Below are positions 45,041 through 53,511 of a stretch of DNA of 64,000 bases, one piece after another. The position numbers and the translations under genes are program-made. Source of the stretch: Pedobacter arcticus A12. GTDB lineage: Bacteria > Bacteroidota > Bacteroidia > Sphingobacteriales > Sphingobacteriaceae. The notes beneath the pieces are model-generated. The model was not told the origin of the DNA. It ran no database searches and saw only the letters and a list, made by a program, of their open reading frames with translations. The stretch covers positions 460,287 through 524,286 of the forward strand of contig NZ_JH947128.1 of NCBI RefSeq assembly GCF_000302595.1, written 5' to 3'. The first letter of the stretch is position 1, and each line of letters begins with the position of its first letter.

Positions 45041-46420
45041 TTACCCAAACAGCAAGCTAAACACCTCTTCTATCTTCGCTACAGTCTTAATTTCAATTTT
45101 ATACTTAGATAAATCCAGACCTTTTTTATTGTAGCGAGATATAAAAATCTGTTCGAACCCTAGTTTTTCTGCCTCTGCAATTCTTTGCTCTATTCGGGTA
45201 ACCGCTCTAATTTCTCCCGAAAGTCCGATTTCTGCAGCAAAGCAAACTTTATAAGGCACTGGCATATCCTCATGAGAAGAGATAATTGCTGCTGCCAACC
45301 CTAAATCAATACTTGGATCTTCTACCCTCATGCCACCTGCAATGTTCAAAAACACATCTTTTGCACCTAGTCTAAAACCACAGCGTTTCTCCAATACAGC
45401 CAAAAGCATATTCATCCGTTTGGTATCGAAACCTGTTGCAGAACGTTGCGGTGTTCCGTAGGGCGATGTACTTACTAGCGCCTGGGTTTCTATCAGCATG
45501 GGGCGCATACCTTCCATAGTTGCAGAAATGGTTACTCCGCTTAGCGGTTCTTCCCTTTGCGACAATAATATTTCTGACGGATTGGAAACTTCCCTTAAAC
45601 CACTTCCCTGCATTTCATAAATCCCCAGTTCTGATGCAGCACCGAATCTGTTTTTGATTGCCCGTAAAATACGATAAACGTGATGCCTATCCCCCTCGAA
45701 CTGTAAAACAGTGTCAACCATGTGTTCCAAAATCTTAGGACCTGCAATCATCCCGTCTTTGGTGATGTGACCGATTAAAAAAACTGGAGTATTAGTTTCC
45801 TTAGCGAACCGCAGCAGTTCGGCCGTACATTCTTTAACCTGCGAAACACTACCCGGTGTAGATTCTATATGTGCCGAATGTAGCGTTTGGATAGAATCAA
45901 TGATGACCAAACTTGGCTCTAAAATCTCAATCTGCTTAAAAATATTTTGTGTAGAGGTTTCTGTAAGGATATAACAATCTGAAACGGGGTTGGGCAAAAT
46001 CCGCTCGGCCCGCAATTTAATCTGTTGCTCACTTTCCTCACCGGAAACATATAAAATCTTGAGCTTTGGTATCGTTAAGGCCACCTGCAACATCAAAGTC
46101 GATTTTCCAATACCGGGTTCTCCACCAATAAGTACCAAAGAGCCGCCAACAATCCCTCCACCCAACACACGGTTTAATTCCTTATCGGGCGTAACCAAAC
46201 GATGATCTTCGGTATAGGCAATCTCCTGTACTTTGGCCGGCTTGTTTACCCGCGATGTTGTTGGTGTACTGGTTTTCCAATCGGGTGCATTTTTAGGACC
46301 TTTATCTATAACTTCTTCTACAAATGTGTTCCATTGCTGACAAGAAGGGCATTTACCTAGCCATTTTGCCGATTCGAACCCACAGCTCTGACAGAAGTAT
46401 GCAGTTTTTATTTTAGCCAA
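45041..46420 (-). CDS. radA: DNA repair protein RadA
   Basis: This is a 459-residue protein. The N-terminal C4 zinc finger uses Cys10, Cys13, Cys24 and Cys27. The RecA-like ATPase has Walker A GGEPGIGKST (99-108) and Walker B LVIIDS near 171-176. The RadA-specific KNRFG motif is at 256-260, and a Lon-protease-like C-terminal domain includes GMRVEDPSIDLGLAAA. RadA drives branch migration of recombination intermediates. The length and all motifs are normal. It is on the minus strand, alone, with a repeat-rich downstream region. Confidence 0.97.
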   Translation of the reverse strand: MAKIKTAYFCQSCGFESAKWLGKCPSCQQWNTFVEEVIDKGPKNAPDWKTSTPTTSRVNKPAKVQEIAYTEDHRLVTPDKELNRVLGGGIVGGSLVLIGGEPGIGKSTLMLQVALTIPKLKILYVSGEESEQQIKLRAERILPNPVSDCYILTETSTQNIFKQIEILEPSLVIIDSIQTLHSAHIESTPGSVSQVKECTAELLRFAKETNTPVFLIGHITKDGMIAGPKILEHMVDTVLQFEGDRHHVYRILRAIKNRFGAASELGIYEMQGSGLREVSNPSEILLSQREEPLSGVTISATMEGMRPMLIETQALVSTSPYGTPQRSATGFDTKRMNMLLAVLEKRCGFRLGAKDVFLNIAGGMRVEDPSIDLGLAAAIISSHEDMPVPYKVCFAAEIGLSGEIRAVTRIEQRIAEAEKLGFEQIFISRYNKKGLDLSKYKIEIKTVAKIEEVFSLLFG

Positions 46421-46640
46421 TTTTTTGGAGATTTTGATGTTGGTTAAAGATAGGGTTTATTTTGTTTTCTGACATTTTGAAGGAACGGGTTTTTAATGCT
46501 CTTGGAGATTTTGGTTGCGCTTCTAAAGCAGAATAAGGTCTCCATTAAACAGGATTTCTCCAATGCTATTATTAAGCATTTCGAAGGAGGTGAAAAACAT
46601 TTGCACATTGAAAATAAATCACACAAATAGAGGGCAGTTT
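46421..46640. other. Region upstream of radA; one 44-codon open frame only
   Basis: There is an ATG at 46496 with a 44-codon + strand frame ending at 46630 (coding a peptide with KQDFSNAIIKHFEGGEKH). It has no recognisable relatives and no convincing start signal. The region should also contain the radA promoter on the minus strand, but no clear box was found. Confidence 0.2.
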
Positions 46641-46868
46641 CACTTTGTTTGTGAGAGGTCTCCTACCTCGGCATGACGGAAAACCATCCCGTCCAAGCGG
46701 GGTCTCTCGTAGAGGACCCTGCGTTTAACCCACGGTTACTGCATTCCTAGTCAATAAATATTTCTGCTAAGTTCCATTTTCCAGAGGTAGGGTTATGGTG
46801 GATATATTTTAATTTCTGCTAACCCGTCCAAGCGGGGTCTCTCACAGAGGACCCTGCGTTTCACAAAA
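46641..46868. repeat. REP elements downstream of the RAYT gene
   Basis: Two palindromic REP copies, GTCCAAGCGGGGTCTCTC followed by GAGGACCCTGCG, lie at 46690-46723 and 46825-46858. The stem is GGGTCTCT/AGAGGACCC-like and both have the same orientation. They are inverted relative to the copies on the other side of the transposase gene (from 47477). A fragment of a second transposase copy lies between them. The layout matches REP/BIME repeats mobilised by REP-associated tyrosine transposases. Confidence 0.85.
46747..46820 (-). pseudogene. Decayed fragment of a second RAYT transposase copy
   Basis: Read on the minus strand, this piece encodes QKLKYIHHNPTSGKWNLAE and then a stop. It matches the C-terminal part of the neighbouring transposase (KLEYIHHNPTSGKWSLAE) at nearly every position. 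It lies between two REP copies and has no start. It is a partial duplication that remains after loss of the rest of the gene. Confidence 0.85.
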
Positions 46869-47438
46869 TCATCCTTCCAAATCTAAATAATGTTTCAATG
46901 ATACATTGCTATGAGGTAGATTTCTTTCGTAGAAACCTGCGCTACTATGTTCATAATCAATAAATGTCTCCGCTAAGCTCCATTTTCCAGAGGTAGGGTT
47001 ATGGTGGATATATTCTAATTTCTGCTGTAAAAATTTATCCGTTAAAACAGATTTGGCATCAAACGATGGTTCAAATACCCTGTGTAATTGACCGTTCTTT
47101 TTATCGTCTACCGAACAGGCATCACTTAGTTTCGTAAGGACATCTTCTCTGTTTTGTACTTTCAAACGTTTTACCATTTCATAAGCCATAAATCGTTTAC
47201 CATTAGAGATTACTTTGTTTAAGTTGCTCGATGTGTTTAAATGAATAATTGCATGAACATGATTTGGCATAATCACAAATGCAGAGGTATCGATGGAATA
47301 CTTTTCTTTGATTAGGCTAAGCCAGTTGTAAACTAAATCGTACGAATTGGTAATTTGAAACAGTGGAACCCAGCTGAAGCAAGTAAACGTGATGAACCAA
47401 GTTTTATCAGCGGTATCGTGAATGGTTTTAATCGACAT
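46869..47438 (-). CDS. REP-associated tyrosine transposase (RAYT, Y1_Tnp family)
   Basis: This is a 189-residue HUH single-strand transposase. The ITFTCFSWVPLF opening strand is followed by FVIMPNHVHAIIHL with the HVH metal-binding pair (the HUH signature). The catalytic Tyr probably lies in the helix QQKLEYIHHNP, near residue 144. IHHNP with GKW is the usual RAYT C-terminal motif. RAYTs cut and rejoin REP palindromes at their feet and are usually single-copy domesticated genes. This gene is flanked on both sides by REP elements of opposite orientation, exactly the expected setting. It is intact and probably functional. Confidence 0.92.
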   Translation of the reverse strand: MSIKTIHDTADKTWFITFTCFSWVPLFQITNSYDLVYNWLSLIKEKYSIDTSAFVIMPNHVHAIIHLNTSSNLNKVISNGKRFMAYEMVKRLKVQNREDVLTKLSDACSVDDKKNGQLHRVFEPSFDAKSVLTDKFLQQKLEYIHHNPTSGKWSLAETFIDYEHSSAGFYERNLPHSNVSLKHYLDLEG

Positions 47439-47439
47439 A

Positions 47440-48245
47440 TTTAAATATATGAATTTTTGGGTTTATCGGAAAAGGCGCAGGGTCCTCTGCGAGAGACCCT
47501 GCTTGGACGGTGAGAGTTCATACCCAACTCTGATGATTCTGGATCGAGCCATTTCTTTCGTAGTGTCCAAGCAGAGTCTCCTTTTCGGGACTCTGCGTTC
47601 TTAAGTTGCAGACCTAGTGGCATCGCGACTATTTTTCTTGACGTTTTTATTTAAGCTATAATCCAAAAATTGCTCATAAAAATCGAAATCTCAGTAACGC
47701 AGGGTCCTCCGAGAGACCTTGCTGGGACGGTGAGAGTTCATACCCAACTCTGATGATTCTGGATCGAGCCATTTCTTTCGTAGTGTCCAAGCAGAGTCTC
47801 CTTTTCGGACTCTGCGTTCTTAAGTTGCAGACCTAGTGGCATCGCGACTATTTTTACTGACGTTTCTATTTGAGCTATAATTCAAAAATTGCCCATAAAA
47901 ATCGAAATCTCAGTAACGCAGGGTCCTCTGTGAGAGACCCCGCTTGGACGGTGAGAGTTCATACCCAACTCTGATGATTCTGGATCGAGCCATTTCTTTC
48001 GTAGTGTCCAAGCAGAGTCTCCTTTTCGGGACTCTGCGTTCTTAAGTTGCAGACCTAGTGGCATCGCGACTATTTTTACTGACGTTTCTATTTGAGCTAT
48101 AATTCAAAAATTGCCCATAAAAATCGAAATCTCAGTAACGCAGGGTCCTCTGTGAGAGACCCTGCTGGGACGGGAAATATATGGATTTTGGGCGTACCGG
48201 AGAAGACGCAGAATCCTCTGCCAGAGACCCTGCTGGGACAAAAAA
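47440..48245. repeat. REP/BIME array: three tandem units of 222/219/222 bp
   Basis: Units start at 47477, 47699 and 47918, and a partial fourth starts at 48140. Each opens with a REP palindrome GCAGGGTC...GACCCTGC followed by TTGGACGG or TGGGACGG. About 85 bases later comes an inverted partner GTCCAAGCAGAGTC...GACTCTGC, so each unit is a pair of REPs in opposite orientation. The stretch 48176-48240 repeats the sequence at 47445-47510, including the TATGxATTTTxGG flank of the transposase gene. The units are over 95% alike by eye, which suggests recent amplification. Open frames inside are repeat-derived. Confidence 0.9.
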
Positions 48246-48285
48246 CAAAAATCCCTCTCAGAGAAAAACTCCAAGAGGGACTTCA
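48246..48285 (-). terminator. Probable terminator of htpG
   Basis: On the minus strand TCCCTCT and AGAGGGA form a 7-bp stem with a 15-base loop, followed by a T-rich stretch (TTTTTGTTTTTTG). It lies about 110 bases beyond the htpG stop codon. The loop is long, so the call is moderate. Confidence 0.5.
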
Positions 48286-48396
48286 AAATTAATCAGATAG
48301 CAGGGTAAGAGCTAAAAAACCTATGTACCTATGTGGTTAAAAAACTTCAAACCATTCAGTTTAGCGCCTTACACCCTAAACCTTTTACCTCAAATC

Positions 48397-50280
48397 TTAA
48401 ATAAGCGAAACACTTCTATTTACAAAAGCAGTCAGCTCAGCGCCGGTTAACAAACCTTGAGAAAGCAAAGCCAAATCAAAAGCTTGTTTAGCCAATGCAG
48501 ACTGTTCAGCTTCATCAGTGCTAGCCAAAATTTTGTTCACAATTTTATGGTTTCCGTTAATGGCAACTTTGTAGCTATCTGGCATATTCCCATAGAAACT
48601 CATTCCACCGCCCATTGCAGCCATGTCTTTCATACGGCGCATAAACTCGTCCATAGTAACAGTTACAGGCAGTTCATCCGGACTTAAAGCTTCAACTTCT
48701 ACCTGGTAAGCAGGTTTGTTGATGGCTTTCTCAAAGATTTCTTTTACCTGTTTGGTTTGGTCCTCGCTCAACACATGCTCCATCTTCTCACCTTTGTCGA
48801 TCAGTTTATCGGCAGTGTTAGAATCAACACGTTTCAATTGTGTTTTGTCTAATTTCTGCTCCATCTGACTTACAAAATGGCTATCAATTTGGGTATCCAT
48901 CAATAAAACATCATAACCTTTTTTGGTTGCCGATTGGATAAACCCATCTTGTTTCGCTGGATCAACAGTATATAAATAAACTAGGTTTCCGTCTTTATCA
49001 GTTTGGATATCTTTTACTTTATCACGGTACTCATCCATGGTAAAGTTTTTCTTTTCGGTGTTGGTAAACAAAGCAAAATCTTTGGCTTTATCGTAAAATT
49101 TCTCTTCGCTAATCATTCCGTATTTCACAAACAGTCCGATATCACTCCATTTTGCTTCGTAAGCCGCTCTGTCTTTTTTAAACAGTTCGCCTAATTTTTC
49201 AGCAACTTTTTTAGTGATGTAGCTGTTGATTTTCTTCACATTTCCATCAGCTTGCAAGAAACTACGAGAAACGTTCAACGGAATATCTGGTGAGTCGATC
49301 ACACCATGTAACAACATCAAAAACTCAGGAACAATATCTTTTACCTCATCGGTAATAAATACTTGGCGACTGAATAATTTGATTTTATTCCTTTGGATTT
49401 CTACATCGTTTTTCAATTTAGGGAAGTATAAAACTCCGGTTAAATTGAAAGGATAATCTACATTTAAATGAATCCAGAATAATGGATCTTCTTGGTATGG
49501 ATAAAGCTCTTTATAGAATTGCAGATAATCTTCGTCTGTTAATTCGGATGGAGATTGTGTCCAAATTGCTTTTGCGCCGTTAATTACATTTGGTACGTCA
49601 ACAGATTTGTATTGCTTTTTACCATCCGCATCTTCACCATCCTCAACACTGTCAGTAGTAGTGCCGAAAACTAATTTTACGGTTAAAAACTTGAAATACT
49701 TATCTAAGATCGTTTGTAATTTTTGTTGGTCTAAAAACTCTTCCGACTCGCTGTTAACATGTAAAATGATATCAGTTCCTCTAGTGGTTCTAGTTCCTTC
49801 TTTAATTTCAAACTCGGTACTGCCATCACAAATCCAAGCCGCTGGCTCTGCACCGTCTTGGTAAGATAGTGTTTGAATTTCTACATGGTCAGAAACCATA
49901 AATGCAGAGTAAAAACCTAAACCAAATTTACCGATGATTTCGTTAGCGTCTTTTGCATCTTTAAACTTCTCTACAAATTCTGTAGCACCAGAAAACGCAA
50001 TTTGGTTGATATATTTTTTAATCTCTTCGGCGGTCATTCCCAAACCATTATCAGAAATGGTGATGGTTTTTTTGTCCTTATCAAAAGCAACGTCAACCTG
50101 TAATTCGCCAAGTTCGCCGTTGTACTGACCTAAACCCGATAGTCTTTTTATTTTTTGGGTAGCATCTGCTGCGTTAGAAACTAATTCTCTTAAAAATATC
50201 TCGTTATCAGAGTATAAAAACTTTTTGATGATGGGGAAAATATTCTCCGTGTGAATTGAAATTGTTCCTTTTTCCTTCAT
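48397..50280 (-). CDS. htpG: Molecular chaperone HtpG (Hsp90)
   Basis: This is a 627-residue cytoplasmic chaperone. The GHKL ATPase domain shows FLRELVSNAADA (catalytic-type Glu32 and Asn36), ISDNGLGMT and IGKFGLGFYSAFMV. The middle domain follows with NLTGVLYFPKL and VPEFLMLLHGVIDS, and the C-terminal dimerisation domain ends the protein. The open frame extends 39 codons upstream. The ATG at 50280 (MKEKGTISIHTEN) was chosen because it matches the family N-terminus and the upstream part is unlike any HtpG. Confidence 0.96.
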   Translation of the reverse strand: MKEKGTISIHTENIFPIIKKFLYSDNEIFLRELVSNAADATQKIKRLSGLGQYNGELGELQVDVAFDKDKKTITISDNGLGMTAEEIKKYINQIAFSGATEFVEKFKDAKDANEIIGKFGLGFYSAFMVSDHVEIQTLSYQDGAEPAAWICDGSTEFEIKEGTRTTRGTDIILHVNSESEEFLDQQKLQTILDKYFKFLTVKLVFGTTTDSVEDGEDADGKKQYKSVDVPNVINGAKAIWTQSPSELTDEDYLQFYKELYPYQEDPLFWIHLNVDYPFNLTGVLYFPKLKNDVEIQRNKIKLFSRQVFITDEVKDIVPEFLMLLHGVIDSPDIPLNVSRSFLQADGNVKKINSYITKKVAEKLGELFKKDRAAYEAKWSDIGLFVKYGMISEEKFYDKAKDFALFTNTEKKNFTMDEYRDKVKDIQTDKDGNLVYLYTVDPAKQDGFIQSATKKGYDVLLMDTQIDSHFVSQMEQKLDKTQLKRVDSNTADKLIDKGEKMEHVLSEDQTKQVKEIFEKAINKPAYQVEVEALSPDELPVTVTMDEFMRRMKDMAAMGGGMSFYGNMPDSYKVAINGNHKIVNKILASTDEAEQSALAKQAFDLALLSQGLLTGAELTAFVNRSVSLI

Positions 50281-50714
50281 GATATTATGTCTGTGTATTT
50301 TGATTTTATATTTACATACTGAGCTTATCAATGCATGTTCCAAACAAATTTTTGGTGTCAAACTGGCAGATGTTCCCAAAATATTTAAACCCTTCAACCA
50401 GGTGGCTATGTTTTGGGCATTTTAACACGCTATCCGTTTAATCTTTTTTTGTCACCCTGAGTATCGTCACTCCAAGCGGAGTCGAATGACAAAAAAAGGA
50501 TATCACTCCTATCGTTAATGCGATATCTTCTTCTTCTAAAAATGGCTGCCATAACTATTGTGAAGAAAAGCGCAGGGTCGTTTGCAACAGACCCTGCCTG
50601 GACTGAGCTCTATTTTTCACCGTTACCTGTAAACCTCACACAATTATTTTGTTGTTCCAACGTAAATTAAATTAAAAACAGCCTCTTTTAAGCGCAGATA
50701 ATTTATTTTTGAAA
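50281..50714. repeat. Intergenic region with a REP copy and a SerPro-type word repeat
   Basis: This holds the htpG upstream region (50281-50400), with no clear promoter box. At 50451-50490 are GTCACCCTGAGTATC and GTCACTCCAAGCGGAGTC. A solo REP palindrome lies at 50570-50603 (GCAGGGTCGTTTGCAACAGACCCTGC). The last 100 bases are AT-rich upstream sequence of the next gene. No protein gene is supported. Confidence 0.7.
50704..50711 (+). promoter_or_regulatory. TAnnTTTG box just before the DisA_N-like gene
   Basis: TATTTTTG fits the Bacteroidota -7 consensus exactly and lies 3 bases before the ATG at 50715. The predicted transcript would have essentially no leader. A matching TTG at -33 was not found. 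Confidence 0.35.
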
Positions 50715-51854
50715 ATGGGCATTACTACATACCAAGCAGCAAAATCAGCTTCGCCAATAATCGAAGCACATTTCAAAAATCTCATCAATAATGCCCTATC
50801 AAAAGGAGAGTTAGAACTTGCCAAAGCGCCCAACCATCAGGTTATCGAAGAGATTATTAACGCTGCATTCTGGGCAAGTTTACGAAAGGAAGAAGGTAAT
50901 TCGCCCAAAATCTCCATTGCTTTTTTATCACCAGAACAGGCCGAGCAACCATTGTTATTTGGCGCAAAACTACCCTTAAGCGTTGCTGTGTTAACTAAAC
51001 TTGCACCTGGCGTTGAAAGAGCCGGGATACACCTAGGCGTTTGGGAAGAAAATGGGCTACTGTATATTTGGGGTACTACGCTACAAATCCCAAACTATTG
51101 TTTTGTATTAGATGTTTCTGAACCAGGATTAATTGTGGTAAAGCACCGCCGTTTACAAGGTTTTGGAAAATACACTAACGTAGCCGTATTAAAAGGAGAT
51201 GAGATAAAACTGATAAATAAAGATTATGGTCATTTTACAGAATGTCCTTCGTTTATAACAGCGCTTTTAAACATCGATGCGCCCTGCTCTTACAACGATG
51301 GTGTAAATGTTTTAATTCAGCTGGCAGTTTCTATGCGGGCCCATCAACACGGAGGGTTGTTGCTTGTTGTCCCTCCGCAATCGAGTTTATGGAAACGTTC
51401 TATTGTACATCCTCTACAATACCCGATATACCCAACATTTGGCTCATTGGCTACCTTGCTAAGTGAGGACCAACAAGAACATGCAAAACCATTTTGGCAA
51501 ACCGAATTACGTAACGAAGTAGAAAACATAGCCGGCTTAACTGCTGTTGATGGCGCAACCGTTATTGGTAGAGACCATCATTTACACACTTTTGGCGCAA
51601 AAATAGTTAGGAGTAATGATACCACAACCGTAGAAAAAATACTTTTTCTAGAACCGCTCATGGATACCGAACCTATTGTCAAATTCATTGGAGAGATTGG
51701 GGGCACACGACATTTTGCAGCAGCTCAGTTCGTGTATGATCAGCATGATGCTTTGGCAATGGTGGCTTCCCAAGACGGTCATTTTACCGTTTTCAACTGG
51801 TCGCCTTCTATGGAGATGGTACAAGCTTACCGTATTGATACCTTGTTGATGTAA
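50715..51854 (+). CDS. DisA_N-like (diadenylate cyclase-related) sensor/nucleotidyltransferase protein
   Basis: This is a 379-residue cytoplasmic protein. The C-terminal third contains the two landmark motifs of the DisA_N diadenylate cyclase fold: DGATVI (279-284; canonical DGA) and GTRHFAA (330-336; canonical GTRHRAA). An ALAMVASQDG strand stands in place of the usual SEE metal site. The RHR motif is RHF here and the last acidic motif is SQD, so c-di-AMP synthesis is doubtful. An N-terminal domain includes AGIHLGVWEENGLLYIWG and QHGGLLLVVP. It probably belongs to the DACNV-type sensor family of Bacteroidota (name from memory). The ATG at 50715 is preferred over the TTG two codons earlier. 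Confidence 0.7.
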   Translation: MGITTYQAAKSASPIIEAHFKNLINNALSKGELELAKAPNHQVIEEIINAAFWASLRKEEGNSPKISIAFLSPEQAEQPLLFGAKLPLSVAVLTKLAPGVERAGIHLGVWEENGLLYIWGTTLQIPNYCFVLDVSEPGLIVVKHRRLQGFGKYTNVAVLKGDEIKLINKDYGHFTECPSFITALLNIDAPCSYNDGVNVLIQLAVSMRAHQHGGLLLVVPPQSSLWKRSIVHPLQYPIYPTFGSLATLLSEDQQEHAKPFWQTELRNEVENIAGLTAVDGATVIGRDHHLHTFGAKIVRSNDTTTVEKILFLEPLMDTEPIVKFIGEIGGTRHFAAAQFVYDQHDALAMVASQDGHFTVFNWSPSMEMVQAYRIDTLLM

Positions 51855-51934
51855 TTTAAAGAGTCATCCGTCGGTGGACTGCGGACTACTTAGCTATCCA
51901 AAAAAATAAATATCTTGCAACAAATTAATACTGC

Positions 51935-52639
51935 ATGAAAAATCTATTCTTTATTTTACTGATGTTTTTTACCGTTTCTACCTTTGCGGCGAAACCGAAA
52001 GAAACTTATATAAAAATAGAAACCAATTATGGTACGCTATACATCAAACTGTACAACGAAACACCAAAACATCATGATAACTTTATAAAACTAGCAAGAG
52101 CAGGAACGCTCGACAGCACTTTATTTCATCGTGTTATCCAAGAGTTTATGATTCAGGGAGGCGACCCAACTTCCAAAACCGCAAAAAAGGGCGATCAATT
52201 GGGTGGCGGCGATATTGGCTATACCATTCCGGCAGAATTTACACCCAATTTATTTCATAAAAGAGGTGTGTTGTCTGCGGCCAGAGACAATAATCCACAA
52301 AAAGCTTCGAGCGGCTCACAGTTTTACATTGTGCAAGGAAAAAAATATACTGATGCAGAACTGGACGGTATCGAGAAAAACCGTTTGGAAGGCAGAAAGT
52401 TTACTACAGAACAAAGAGAAGTATACAAAAACGTTGGCGGTGCAGCATTTTTGGATGGTTCGTACACCGTTTTTGGCGAAGTTGTAAAAGGAATGCAGAT
52501 GGTAGATAATATCTGCACTGTAAAAGTTGACAGAAACGACAGGCCATTAACCGATATTAAAATGAGTGTTTCAATAGTAGAGAAAAAAGAATTGAAACAA
52601 TTATTGAAGGATTTAAAAGCGGGGAAAGCAAAAAGCTGA
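51935..52639 (+). CDS. Cyclophilin-type peptidyl-prolyl cis-trans isomerase, exported
   Basis: This is a 234-residue protein with a cleavable signal peptide (FFILLMFFTVSTFAA), so it acts in the periplasm. The cyclophilin fold shows YKIKLYNETPKHHDNF-type strands, FHRVIQEFMIQGGDPTS, GGGDIGYTIPAEF, SSGSQFYIVQG (catalytic region) and YTVFGEVVKGM. An insert rich in Glu and Lys sits at about 145-170. It catalyses proline isomerisation during folding of envelope proteins. It is the first of a short run of co-directional genes. Confidence 0.93.
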   Translation: MKNLFFILLMFFTVSTFAAKPKETYIKIETNYGTLYIKLYNETPKHHDNFIKLARAGTLDSTLFHRVIQEFMIQGGDPTSKTAKKGDQLGGGDIGYTIPAEFTPNLFHKRGVLSAARDNNPQKASSGSQFYIVQGKKYTDAELDGIEKNRLEGRKFTTEQREVYKNVGGAAFLDGSYTVFGEVVKGMQMVDNICTVKVDRNDRPLTDIKMSVSIVEKKELKQLLKDLKAGKAKS

Positions 52640-52684
52640 AGACAGAAAGCTGAAAGCAATTTGAGTGGAATTAAAATCAAGTAA

Positions 52685-53452
52685 ATGAAAATTATATCCT
52701 ATAACGTTAACGGAATTAGAGCGGCCATCAACAAAGAATTTTTTGCTTGGTTACAAGCTACAGATGCCGATGTAGTTTGCTTACAAGAAATTAAAGCTAC
52801 ACCAGACCAAATTGCAGATATTGCGGTTTTAGAAACGTTGGGCTATAAACATTATTGGTTTCCGGCAGAGAAAAAAGGTTATAGCGGCACAGCAATCTTT
52901 TCTAAAATAGAGCCAGAACATGTTGAATATGGTTGTGGGATTGAGGATTACGATAGGGAAGGACGTGTAATTAGGGCCGATTTTAAAGAATGCTCTGTCA
53001 TAAGCGCCTACTTTCCATCGGGCAGTAGCGGTGATTTACGCCAAGTGTTTAAATATAAATTTTTGGATGATTTTGCAGATTATATTGCAAAGCTAAAGGT
53101 TGATTTCCCTAAGCTGGTGATCTCTGGCGATTATAACATTTGCCATAGAGCGATTGACATCCACAACCCTAAATCAAATGCAAATTCATCAGGTTTTTTA
53201 CCCGAAGAAAGAGCTTGGATGGATAGTTTTATTCATTTAGGTTTTGTTGATACCTTTAGGCATTTTAACGCAGATCCGCACCATTACACTTGGTGGAGTT
53301 ATAGAGCTGGGGCAAGAGGAAAAAATTTAGGATGGCGTATTGATTATCACATGACAAGCGTTGAATTATTAGGGAATTTAAAAAGAGCCACTATTTTACC
53401 AGAAGCAAAACACTCGGACCATTGCCCAATATTACTAGAATTAACTTTTTAG
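52685..53452 (+). CDS. xth: Exodeoxyribonuclease III
   Basis: This is a 255-residue enzyme with all EEP-family motifs: ISYNVNGIRAA, CLQEIKA (metal-binding Glu), VISAYFPSG, GDYNICHRAIDI (Asp/Asn catalytic), GWRIDYHM and KHSDHCP with the catalytic His. It removes 3' blocking groups and cleaves abasic sites in base excision repair. The sequence is of the ExoA/XthA length. It lies 45 bases after the cyclophilin gene. Confidence 0.96.
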   Translation: MKIISYNVNGIRAAINKEFFAWLQATDADVVCLQEIKATPDQIADIAVLETLGYKHYWFPAEKKGYSGTAIFSKIEPEHVEYGCGIEDYDREGRVIRADFKECSVISAYFPSGSSGDLRQVFKYKFLDDFADYIAKLKVDFPKLVISGDYNICHRAIDIHNPKSNANSSGFLPEERAWMDSFIHLGFVDTFRHFNADPHHYTWWSYRAGARGKNLGWRIDYHMTSVELLGNLKRATILPEAKHSDHCPILLELTF

Positions 53453-53502
53453 AAAGCATGATACTTGCTACTTTAGACTTAATACTTACAACTTATCACT
53501 TT

Positions 53503-53510
53503 TAACTTTG
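53503..53510 (+). promoter_or_regulatory. TAnnTTTG box directly before the kinase start codon
   Basis: TAACTTTG fits the -7 consensus exactly and ends one base before the ATG at 53512. It is part of a word run ACTTTTAACTTTG similar to the repeated words ACTTTCAACTTT near 6001. This would yield a leaderless transcript or may be chance. Confidence 0.3.
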
Positions 53511-53511
53511 A

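Noticed and set aside
46496-46630. 44-codon open frame upstream of radA
   Set aside because: It is short, has no relatives or clear start signal, and could be chance. It is noted as an uncertain region only.
47440-48292. Possible CRISPR-like array
   Set aside because: The repeat period is about 220 bp, the units are nearly identical throughout, and each contains paired REP palindromes. There are no unique spacers and no cas genes.
50281-50397. N-terminal extension of HtpG
   Set aside because: The upstream 39 codons are unlike the family N-terminus, and the ATG at 50280 gives the expected start.
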